A stretch of DNA of 64,000 nt from WS-2 sp036507005 (GTDB lineage: Bacteria; Eisenbacteria; RBG-16-71-46). A program made the position numbers and the translations under genes. Below are positions 27,518-36,782 of the stretch, one piece after another (the first letter of the stretch is position 1; each line of letters begins with the position of its first letter). Location of the stretch: NCBI GenBank assembly GCA_036507005.1, contig DASXQT010000077.1, positions 1-64,000 of the forward strand, read 5' to 3'. Under the pieces are notes generated by a model. The model saw only the letters and a program-made list of their open reading frames with translations, made no database searches and was not told where the DNA came from.

Positions 27518-28573
27518 TCACGGCGCCGCGAGCTCGATGGTGTGCGGCACCCGCGGGATCACCGTGCCGATCTCCGCGACCCACACCTTGCGCCGCTTGA
27601 GCGCCTCGACCAGCGCGCGGGCGCGGCGCGCCGGCACCGCGAGCAGCAACCCGCCCGAAGTCTGCGGGTCGTGGAGCGCGAGCGCGACGGGCTCGGGGGG
27701 TGCTACGCCTCCCACGCGCGGCCCGTAGAAATCGCGGTTCTTGTAGAGGCCGCCCGGCGCCACGCCCTCGGCCGCCAGCTCCAGGGCGCGCGGCAGGAAC
27801 CAGCTCCTGGCGGGGACCAGCCTCAGACTCACGCCGCTCGCATCCGCCATCTGCGAGGCGTGCCCGATCAGGCCGAAGCCGGTGACGTCGGTGGCGGCGC
27901 GCGCCCCGAACTCCACCGCCGCCTCGGCGGCCGCGCGGTTCAACGCCGCCATGTGGCGCGCGAGCCGGCGCGCGAGTGCCAAGTCCAGGCGCTGCTGCTT
28001 GAGCGCGGTCGAGAGCACGCCGGTGCCGATGGGCTTGGTGAGCAGCAGCCGGTCTCCGGGACGCGCCCCGGCGTTCAGGAGCATGCGGCGCCGGCGCACC
28101 ACGCCGGTCACGGCGTAGCCGAACTTGAGCTCGGGATCGCGCACCGAGTGCCCGCCCAGCACGCTCGCCCCGGCCTCGCGCATCTTGGCCAGCCCGCCGC
28201 GCACGATCTCGCGCACCACCTCGCGCGCGAGCCCGTCGGGCACGCACATGAGCGCGAGCGCGGTGAGCGGCCGGCCGCCCATGGCGTAGACGTCGGACAG
28301 CGCGTTCGCGGCCGCGATCTGGCCGAAGTCGAACGGGTCGTCCACCACCGGGGTGAAGAAGTCCGCGGTCTGCACCAGGGCTTCGCCCCGGCCGTACGCG
28401 AACACGCCGGCGTCATCCATCGAGGACTGGTCCACCAGGACGCGCCGGTCGCGCCGCGCGCCCTCCATCCCCTTCAATACCGTGCGCAGGTCCTCCGGAC
28501 CCAGCTTGGAGGCTCAACCCGCGCACGCGACCTCGGCGGTGAGGCGCACCTCGATGCGGCGCCGCTCGCTCAC
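27518..28573 (-). CDS. selD: Selenophosphate synthetase SelD, itself a selenoprotein (in-frame UGA)
   Basis: SelD makes selenophosphate from selenide and ATP. A naive frame opens at TTG 28477 and lacks the catalytic N-terminus. Reading through TGA 28514-28516 extends it in frame to GTG 28573, giving 351 residues with CAG-U-ASKLGPEDL: selenocysteine at residue 20, where E. coli has Cys17, followed by the conserved catalytic Lys. Downstream come DDAGVF, TADFFTPVVDDPFDFG and AAANALSDVYAMGG, and the C-terminal LHDPQTSGGLL; all are SelD hallmarks. A SECIS-like hairpin follows the UGA, and tRNA-Sec is next door. selA and selB are not in the window. Confidence 0.9.
28489..28501 (-). promoter_or_regulatory. 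Candidate SECIS hairpin in selD
   Basis: GGTCC and GGACC arms close a GGA loop whose first base lies 18 bases after the UGA, within the 16-37 base range known for bacterial SECIS elements, with G in the first loop positions. SelB would bind it to insert selenocysteine. Confidence 0.6.
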
Positions 28574-28625
28574 GTCGCGGCGGTCGGTGCGGGGCGTGGC
28601 GCGCGGGGCGGGAGCGGTGGGCAGC

Positions 28626-29047
28626 TCAGTGGTCACGCCCGACCGCCACCGCGTCGATCTCGACGCGCGCGCCGCGCGGGAGTCCTGCGGCCGCGATCGT
28701 GGTGCGCGCCGGCGGCGAATCGGGAAAGAACCGGGCGTAGACCTGGTTCATCTCCTGGAAGTCCTTCATGTCGGCGAGGTAGACCGTGGTCTTGACCACG
28801 TCTCCGAGCCCGACGCCCGCGCCCTGGAGGATCGCCGCGAGGTTCGCGAGCGTCTGCTCGGTCTGGGCGCCGGTGTCCGCGCCCTTCAGCTCGCCGCTCG
28901 CGGGATCGATCGCCACCGCCCCCGAGGCGAACACCAGCCGCTCGCCGCCCGCGAGGTGCACCACCTGCGCCGGGCTGTAGGGGCCGATCGGCTTGAGCCC
29001 TCCCGCCTCGGTGACGGCGGACTTGAGTGTCCCGGCTCCGCGGGCGC

Positions 29048-29051
<4 letters not shown>
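28626..29051 (-). CDS. ridA: RidA-family enamine/imine deaminase
   Basis: RidA hydrolyses reactive enamines and imines released by PLP enzymes. The 141-residue protein has GPYSPA, the substrate-binding Arg in PARTTIAAAGLP, and VEIDAVAV at the C-terminus. ATG 29051 overlaps the glmS stop (ATGA). A short N-terminal extension of about 10 residues precedes the usual start. Confidence 0.92.
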
Positions 29052-30880
<1,829 letters not shown>

Positions 30881-30884
30881 GTGG

Positions 30885-32252
30885 TCAGGATCCCTTCCGG
30901 CGCGGGGGTGCTAAGGCCTTGCGCGCCGTCTCGATCAGCGCCCCGGTGCGCTTCTCGGTCAGCGATTCCGCGATCAGCCGCACCACCGGCTCGGTGCCCG
31001 AGACCCGGACGTGCAGCCACTCGTCGTCGCGGCGGAAGCGCAGCCCGTCCGTGGTGTCCAGCTCGTGGCCCGGGAGACGCTGGCGGAGGCGGGCCGCCAA
31101 TGCCTCCCAGGGTTCATCGGCGCGCGCCTCCTTGTGCTTGATCATGTGGTAGCGCGGCAGCTCGTCCGCCAACGCCCGCAACGTCTTACCCGACGCCGCG
31201 ACCGCCTGGGCCACCAGCGCCGCCGCCACCAGCCCGTCGCGCCCGTAGTGCGCGGCCGGCACGATCATTCCGCCGTTGCCCTCGCCCCCGGCCACTGCGC
31301 CGCGGGCCTTCATCTCGGCCACCACGTTGGCCTCTCCTACCGGCGACCGGAAGAGCGGAACCCCGAAGCGGGCGCAAACCGAGTCCACTATAAGGGAGGT
31401 CGAGAGGTTTGTCACGATCGGGCCGGCCTGCTTCGCGAGCACGACTTGGGCGCCGAGCGCCAGCGTGTACTCCTCGCCGAGCGGCGTGCCGGCGTGGTCG
31501 ACGAAGGCGGCGCGATCGGCGTCGGGATCGAGCGCGATGCCGAAGTCGGCGCGGCTGTCCGCGACCGCGCGCCCGAGCGCGCCCAGGTGCTCGGGGAGCG
31601 GCTCGAGCTCGCGCGTGAAGGCCCCGTTCGGCACGCAGTCCAGCTCGACCACCGTGGCGCCCAGCTCGCGCAGCAGGCGCGGCACCGCGACCCCGCCGAC
31701 GCTGGCGCAGCCGTCCACCGCCACCCTGAGCTTGCGGTCGCGGATGCGCTGGGGCTCGATGCAGTCGAGGCCGAGGACGCGCTCGATGTGCCAGTCGAGG
31801 GCCCCCGCCTCGGAGCGCTCGACGCCCAGGCGATCGTGGCCCACCCACTGCGGCCGAGCGTCCTCGACCCGCTCGCGCAGCGCCTTGCCCGCCGCCTCGT
31901 CCAGGAACTCGCCGCGCGCCGAGAGGAACTTGAGCGCGTTCCAGGGCGGAGGGTTGTGGCTGGCGGTGAGGATCACCCCGCCCGCCGCGCGCAGGTGCTC
32001 GACCGCGATCTCGGTGGTGGGCGTGGTGGCGAGGCCGAGGTCGACGACCTCGCGGCCGCTCGCGAGCAGGCCGGCCGCGACCACGCGCTGGAGCATGGCG
32101 CCCGAGGGCCGCGCGTCGCGCCCGATCACGACCGGCCCGGGCTCGAGTCCCTGGGCGAAGGCCGCGGCGAAGCGGATCAGCACCGGCGGCGTGAGCGACT
32201 CGCCCACGATGCCGCGCACGCCGGCGACCGAGATCATCAGGGATTGCGTCAT
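30885..32252 (-). CDS. glmM: Phosphoglucosamine/phosphohexomutase
   Basis: This 455-residue alpha-D-phosphohexomutase probably interconverts glucosamine-6- and -1-phosphate, given glmS four bases downstream. Motifs: VRGIVGESLTP at the start, catalytic phosphoserine loop TASHNPP, metal loop DPDADR, sugar loop GEGNGG, and phosphate-binding RVSGTEPVVRL. The sugar loop is GEGNGG rather than GEQSGH of E. coli GlmM, so a phosphomannomutase role is possible. ATG 32252 begins the glmM-glmS-ridA run. Confidence 0.88.
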   Translation of the reverse strand: MTQSLMISVAGVRGIVGESLTPPVLIRFAAAFAQGLEPGPVVIGRDARPSGAMLQRVVAAGLLASGREVVDLGLATTPTTEIAVEHLRAAGGVILTASHNPPPWNALKFLSARGEFLDEAAGKALRERVEDARPQWVGHDRLGVERSEAGALDWHIERVLGLDCIEPQRIRDRKLRVAVDGCASVGGVAVPRLLRELGATVVELDCVPNGAFTRELEPLPEHLGALGRAVADSRADFGIALDPDADRAAFVDHAGTPLGEEYTLALGAQVVLAKQAGPIVTNLSTSLIVDSVCARFGVPLFRSPVGEANVVAEMKARGAVAGGEGNGGMIVPAAHYGRDGLVAAALVAQAVAASGKTLRALADELPRYHMIKHKEARADEPWEALAARLRQRLPGHELDTTDGLRFRRDDEWLHVRVSGTEPVVRLIAESLTEKRTGALIETARKALAPPRRKGS

Positions 32253-32433
32253 GCGGAGGCGAACGATACGCGAGGGCGAGTGCGGAGCACAAAACGACGC
32301 GACGGCGCGAGAGAGAATCGTGGCGACCGGGCGCGCGGAGGCGTAGAATGCGGTCGGGCGTGTGCTCCCCCGCGCACTCCGGCTGACCCAAAGTGACCGC
32401 CCCCGTTTCAACCCGCCCCCGCGGTCCAAGTCC

Positions 32434-33492
32434 ATGCCTCGCGTCAGCAAGGGCACGATCTACCGTCAGAAGGGATCCAGGAACTGGTTCATCAAGTTCT
32501 ACCTCGACGGAAAGTTGAAGCGAGAGACCTCCGGAACTCCGGATCATGAGCGGGCGCTGGAGTTCCTCCGCCAGCGCCTGGCGGAAGCCGCTCGCGGGCT
32601 CTTCACGGACATCGACGAGCGGCCCACCTTCGCCGAAATGCAGGCTCGGCTCGTGGAGAACTACGAGTTCAAGCGCAACAAGACCGAACCGACCCGTTTC
32701 TTGCGCCGACTGCAGAGATTCTTCGAGGGAACTCCCGCGGAAGGAATCACGGAGGAGCGCATCAGGGAATACTCACAGATGCGGCTCAAGGCCGACGTTG
32801 CGGCGCCGGCGACGCTGCGGCGGGAGTTGGCCATCCTCAAGCGGATGCTCCGGCTTTCGGCCCATCGCCTTCCCCGCGTTCCCCTGGTTGATCAGCCACG
32901 GGTCGACAATGCGCGCCAGGGATTCTTCGAAGAGGAGGATCTCCAGGCGGTTCTGCCGCACCTCCCCGAGCACGCCCGCAACCTGGTCGAGTTCCTGTAC
33001 CTGACCGGTTGGCGCTCCGGCGAAGCGTTCCGCTTGACCTGGGCGGACGTGGACGGGAAGCGGCAGAGCTTGTTTCTGCGCGACTCGAAGAATCGGGAAC
33101 CGCGGATCTTCCCGTTCAAGTATCACGCGCGGCTCGAGGAGGTCCTGCGGCGGCAGCGCGAGCAGGTCTCACGCTGGGAACTGGAGAACGGCTGCCTCTG
33201 CACGTCGGTCTTTCACTGGAGGGGGCAGCCGATTCGGAAGCTCCGCCGCTCCTGGACGACCGCATGCAGGCGCGCCGGCCTTCACGGCCGGCTGCTGCAC
33301 GACTTCCGACGCACTGCGGTGCGCAACCTGATCCGGGCCGGCGTCCAGCAGGCGATCGCCATGAAGATCACCGGCCACAAGACCGACTCGATCTTCCGCC
33401 GATACCTGATCGTGGACGAGGAACTACTCGCCCAGGCCACCGGCGCGGTCGCGGCCTATCTGGAGGACCAGAGGGATCCCGAGCACCCCTGA
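32434..33492 (+). CDS. Tyrosine recombinase/integrase
   Basis: One of only three supported plus-strand genes. The 352-residue protein has an N-terminal arm-like domain (KGTIYRQKGSRNWFIKFYLDGK), a core-binding SAM-like domain (FAEMQARLVENYEF...), and the catalytic domain with Arg in LTGWRSGEAFRL, HDFRRT, the second His in ITGHKTDSIFRRY and the Tyr nucleophile in RRYLIVD. I chose ATG 32434; the frame extends upstream without support. It points at the 3' end of tRNA-Thr, the classical target of such enzymes, but no other mobile gene accompanies it. Confidence 0.9.
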   Translation: MPRVSKGTIYRQKGSRNWFIKFYLDGKLKRETSGTPDHERALEFLRQRLAEAARGLFTDIDERPTFAEMQARLVENYEFKRNKTEPTRFLRRLQRFFEGTPAEGITEERIREYSQMRLKADVAAPATLRRELAILKRMLRLSAHRLPRVPLVDQPRVDNARQGFFEEEDLQAVLPHLPEHARNLVEFLYLTGWRSGEAFRLTWADVDGKRQSLFLRDSKNREPRIFPFKYHARLEEVLRRQREQVSRWELENGCLCTSVFHWRGQPIRKLRRSWTTACRRAGLHGRLLHDFRRTAVRNLIRAGVQQAIAMKITGHKTDSIFRRYLIVDEELLAQATGAVAAYLEDQRDPEHP

Positions 33493-33610
33493 TCAAGTCG
33501 CGCTGTTCCGGCGTTTCGTCAGGAGCCAACCCGCATCCAAGGGCTGGTCATCTCGGCGCGGAGCCGTGCCTGACGGCACCGTCATTCCTTCCTTGATCCC
33601 CCCCCCCATC

Positions 33611-33777
33611 TGGGCATAGTTCTGGGCGTAGTTCCGCGCATGGCTCGTGCGCAGCCTGGGCATAGGCCCTGTCATTTCGCGAGATGGGGTCGCAAGCTGG
33701 ATCGCCCGCGGTTTTCGCGGCCCAGACCCGGGCGTGTCAGATTCACTGACGGGGTCGGGCATAGTTTGGGCATAGTT
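33611..33777. repeat. Five 11-base repeats beside the integrase (TGGGCATAGTT)
   Basis: Copies start at 33611, 33623 (one change), 33657 (two changes), 33756 and 33767. Two pairs sit 12 and 11 bases apart. They lie between the integrase stop and tRNA-Thr, in sequence visibly poorer in G+C than the surroundings. They look like arm-type recombinase binding sites. Nothing else in 33493-33855 can be supported as a gene. Confidence 0.65.
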
Positions 33778-33855
33778 TCGGTACATAGTGGCCCTGTTGG
33801 TCGGTCATTTCTGGTCAGGGCCGTTTTGCAACCGATTGCCGCGCTGCAAGTTATT

Positions 33856-33931
33856 TGGAGCTGGTGACCGGAATCGAACCGGTGACCCCGTCATTACGAG
33901 TGACGTGCTCTACCAGCTGAGCTACACCAGC
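33856..33931 (-). tRNA. tRNA-Thr (CGT)
   Basis: 76 nt with encoded CCA. Acceptor GCTGGTG pairs with CACCAGC, discriminator T. Anticodon loop CTCGTAA reads ACG; T-loop GGTTCGATTCC. Its 3' end faces the integrase and is the probable attachment site. Confidence 0.94.
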
Positions 33932-33967
33932 TCTTCAACCTGTGCGTGACGCCTCGCTTTTCGGGTA

Positions 33968-34012
33968 GAGCACATCACTCGGGACGTGCTCCACCACCTG
34001 AGATACACCAGC
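33968..34012 (-). pseudogene. Partial tRNA-Thr copy
   Basis: The minus strand repeats the 5' half of the neighbouring tRNA-Thr with changes: GCTGGTGTA, then TCTCAGGTGG, GGAGCACGTC, then it diverges in the anticodon arm. The T-arm and 3' acceptor are absent. It reads as a degraded duplication, possibly left by recombination at this locus. Confidence 0.6.
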
Positions 34013-34078
34013 TCCGCGGCGGGCGGGAGCGAAGGGGCCGGCGCGCTGGCGCGGGGCGCCCGCTCTCCTCCTCCAAGA

Positions 34079-34154
34079 TGGTGCGACCCCCCAGAATCGA
34101 ACTGGGGACACCGTGATTTTCAGTCACGTGCTCTACCAACTGAGCTAGGGTCGC
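34079..34154 (-). tRNA. tRNA-Phe (GAA)
   Basis: 76 nt with encoded CCA. Acceptor GCGACCC pairs with GGGTCGC; anticodon loop CTGAAAA gives GAA; T-loop AGTTCGATTCT. It precedes the Thr fragment and tRNA-Thr in the same direction. Confidence 0.94.
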
Positions 34155-34334
34155 ACGAAAACTCATCGCGGCCGCGCGCGGCGCGGCGTCGGCCGAGGCG
34201 TGAGCCGAGGAGTAACACGCTGCCGGAAGGGGCGTCAAACGCGGCCCGCACGGCTGCGGGCGGCGCTCAGTGAGGGCCGCCACGCCGCGCTCGCGGCGGT
34301 GCGCGCCTCGGCGCCGGATCGGCTCCCGCGCCGC

Positions 34335-36233
34335 CTAGCGCCCGGGCGAGCTGGTGCGGCGGTCGCTGCGGCTCGCGCGCCGGTCGCGGCCGATGCGGCG
34401 GCGGTCCTGGTTGTCGGGCACCGGGAGCGTGATCGAGAGCACGGTGCTCCACTCGCCCTCGCTCCGCAGCCGGATCTCTCCGCCGTGCTCGCGCACCAGC
34501 TGCTGCGCGACCGCGAGCCCCGAGCCGTTCCCGCCGACCCGCGAGCTGGCGAAGGGCTCGAACAGCTCCTCGAGCATGTCGCCCGGGCGGTGGAGTCCGT
34601 CGTGGGCGATCTCGACCACCACGTACTCGCCGACCTTGCGCGACTCGACCCGGATGCGGCCGCCGACCGCGACCAGGTCCAGGATGCGCTCGATGATGTT
34701 CTGCAACACGCGCCGCAGGCGCTGGGCGTCGAGCAGGAGAGGCGGGAGGTCGGGCGAGAGCTTCTTCAGCAGCCGGATGCGACGCCTCACCAGGGTCTCA
34801 CCGCAGGTCTGAAGGGTCTCCTGCACCAGGGCGTTCAGGCTCTCGACCTTGAGGCACGGGGGCTCGGGGGCGGCGAGCTCGAACGACTCGCGGATCCGCT
34901 TCTCGAGGCGCTCGGCCTCGCGGATCACCACCTCGAGGTGCTCGCGGTGGGGATCCTCCTCCTTGAGGTCGCGGTGCGCGCGGCGCGCGAACGCCACGAT
35001 CGAAGCCAGGGGATTGCGGGCCTCCTCGGCCACCCGCGTGGCCAGCTCGCCGACCGCCGCGAGGCGGTCCTGGCGGCGCGCGCGCGCCTTGAGCTCGCGG
35101 CGCTCCTGCTCGCCGGCGCGCTGGCTCTCGAAGCGCTGGGCCTGGTCGACCGCGAGGGCCGCGAGGTCGGAGATCAGCTCCAGGAACTCGCGGTCGGCGG
35201 CGTCGAACCCTTGCGGTTCCGCGGCCGGGCCCGCGATGCGCCCGTAGACCGCGATCACGCCCAGCGTCCGCCCGTAGGCGGCCAGGGGATGCAGCGCGAG
35301 CGGTGCGACCGCGCCCGCGATCTCGGCGGGCACCAGCGGCTCCTCGCGCGGATCGTCGATCGCCGTGGCGCGGCCCGCGGTTACGACCTGCTGGGCCAGG
35401 GCCTGGAGCGCGCGGCCCAGGGTCTCGCGCTCACCGCCCGGGCCGTGCGTGATCTCGAGACGCGGTGCCAAGCCGGGCGGAACGAGCCACAGGGCACCCC
35501 CGCTCGCCCCGGTGCCGCGGCAGGCGGCGCGCAGCGCCACGCGCAGCGCCTCGGCGAGGTTGAGCGCGGAGAGGATCGCGCGCTCGAGCTCGGCGACCGC
35601 CGCGATCTGCTCGGCCCTGCGCCGCGACTCGGCGACCCGCGCCAGCGAGTCCAAGCCCGCGGCCGCGATCTGCCTCAAGCCTTCGAGCGCCCCGGGACGC
35701 TGGGCCGCGCGATCGTCGCCCTCCCACTCGCCCACCAGCAGCGCGTGCGGCAGCACGCCGCGATGGATCACGGCCGCCCCGCGGGCCGGTGCTCCCCACG
35801 GCCGCCCTCCCGCCTCGCCCGCGCCGAGGGCGATGCCGCCCCGCGACCAGGCGGCGGAGGAGACGCTGTCGAGCCGCGCCGCGTCGATCGAGCCCGCGAA
35901 GGCATCGAGCGCGCCGTTCGCCGCGGAGGTCGCCGACGACCCGCGCACCTGTTGCACGCACTCGGAAAGCGGAATCGGCGCGGCCGGGCCGATCGCCCAG
36001 CGCACCTGCGAGAGCCGGTCGCGCTCCGCGTCCCAGCGCAGCAGCCAGGCGCGCGCGAACCCTGCGCCTTCGGGGTGGACCGCGGCGGCCAGCAGCAGCT
36101 CCTCGACCTCGTCCACGCTGCGCGCCCGCTCGATCAGGCGCAGGAGCGTGGCGCCAGCGCTCAGGGAGCCTGGCGACCCCGCGTACGCCATCGAACCCGC
36201 GGGCGCCGGGCTCCCGGGCGAAAACCACTCCAT
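34335..36233 (-). CDS. GAF-domain sensor histidine kinase lacking the phospho-acceptor His
   Basis: The 632 residues hold two GAF-like sensory regions (about 25-180 and 210-365), a coiled coil (QERRELKARARRQDRLAAV), then a HisKA-like helix and a HATPase domain. The H-box reads ATRVAEEARNPLASI: Glu stands where His is expected (codon 35025-35027). The ATPase keeps QNI in the N-box, but its second Asn is Arg; the G1 box is eroded (AHDGLHRPGD), while FEPFASSRVGGNGSGLAVA is preserved. The C-terminus ends in a basic DRR-rich tail. ATG 36233 has a perfect GGAGG six bases upstream. It may be a signalling pseudokinase; no response regulator is adjacent. Confidence 0.8.
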   Translation of the reverse strand: MEWFSPGSPAPAGSMAYAGSPGSLSAGATLLRLIERARSVDEVEELLLAAAVHPEGAGFARAWLLRWDAERDRLSQVRWAIGPAAPIPLSECVQQVRGSSATSAANGALDAFAGSIDAARLDSVSSAAWSRGGIALGAGEAGGRPWGAPARGAAVIHRGVLPHALLVGEWEGDDRAAQRPGALEGLRQIAAAGLDSLARVAESRRRAEQIAAVAELERAILSALNLAEALRVALRAACRGTGASGGALWLVPPGLAPRLEITHGPGGERETLGRALQALAQQVVTAGRATAIDDPREEPLVPAEIAGAVAPLALHPLAAYGRTLGVIAVYGRIAGPAAEPQGFDAADREFLELISDLAALAVDQAQRFESQRAGEQERRELKARARRQDRLAAVGELATRVAEEARNPLASIVAFARRAHRDLKEEDPHREHLEVVIREAERLEKRIRESFELAAPEPPCLKVESLNALVQETLQTCGETLVRRRIRLLKKLSPDLPPLLLDAQRLRRVLQNIIERILDLVAVGGRIRVESRKVGEYVVVEIAHDGLHRPGDMLEELFEPFASSRVGGNGSGLAVAQQLVREHGGEIRLRSEGEWSTVLSITLPVPDNQDRRRIGRDRRASRSDRRTSSPGR

Positions 36234-36374
36234 CGAACCTCCGAGCCTAAAGCCTCTCCAGCACTGCCTCGCGCCAGTTGATGGGCAATCGGCGTGCCAC
36301 GCAATCCGGCGCCCCGGGGCCACCCGAGCGCCCGCCGCGGGAGCGGGCGGACTCCGCATAAGTCGCCTACGCGC

Positions 36375-36404
36375 TTGACCCTGTACCGACTTCGCGCCTA
36401 ACGT
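36375..36404 (+). promoter_or_regulatory. Possible promoter for DUF3467-GH57 pair
   Basis: TTGACC at 36375-36380, 18-base spacer, TAACGT at 36399-36404, in the 240-base gap between divergent genes. The -35 match is good, the -10 is moderate. Confidence 0.4.
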
Positions 36405-36472
36405 TCCCATGCGCGGCCAGGCTCTCTCGATCGCCGCGGCCGGCGGCGGATTGGGTGAGAACCGGAGGCGCG

Positions 36473-36781
36473 GTGGAAAAAAGCCAAGTTCAGGGGCAGC
36501 AGCAGATCCAGGTCGAGCTGGGCGAGAAGGAAGCCGAGGGCATCTATTCCAATGTGGTGTTCATCGCCCACTCGCCCTCCGAGGTGATCCTCGACTTCGC
36601 CCGCGCGCTCCCGGGGCTCCCCAAGGCCAAGGTCTACGCGCGCGTGATCCTCACCCCCCAGCACGCCAAGTCGCTGCTCATGGCGCTCGAGCAGAACCTC
36701 AAGAACTTCGAGACCCAGTTCGGCTCGATCAAGCTGCCCGGCGAGCCGCCGCGCGGAAAGGAGATGGGGTTCAAGTCCTGA
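36473..36781 (+). CDS. DUF3467 protein
   Basis: A 102-residue protein with the whole-length DUF3467 pattern: EGIYSNVVFIAHSPSEVILDFARALPG, AKVYARVILTPQHAKSLLMALEQNL, and FGSIKLP. The family is widespread but of unknown function. I chose GTG 36473 because GGAGG lies five bases upstream; GTG 36455 is in frame but has no such site. It ends one base before the branching-enzyme ATG, so the two are one transcript. Confidence 0.85.
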   Translation: MEKSQVQGQQQIQVELGEKEAEGIYSNVVFIAHSPSEVILDFARALPGLPKAKVYARVILTPQHAKSLLMALEQNLKNFETQFGSIKLPGEPPRGKEMGFKS

Positions 36782-36782
36782 C

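Noticed and set aside
27518..28477. SelD starting at TTG 28477
   Set aside because: It would lack the catalytic residue and Lys; the UGA read-through restores both.
30881..30884. glmS ribozyme
   Set aside because: There are only four bases between glmM and glmS, and no ribozyme core is visible in the glmM 3' end.
33493..33786. Minus-strand small gene after the integrase
   Set aside because: Its NYAQ-type repeats are translations of the DNA repeats; no ribosome site or family match.
36455..36472. Earlier GTG start for the DUF3467 gene
   Set aside because: No ribosome site precedes it, while GTG 36473 has GGAGG at five bases.
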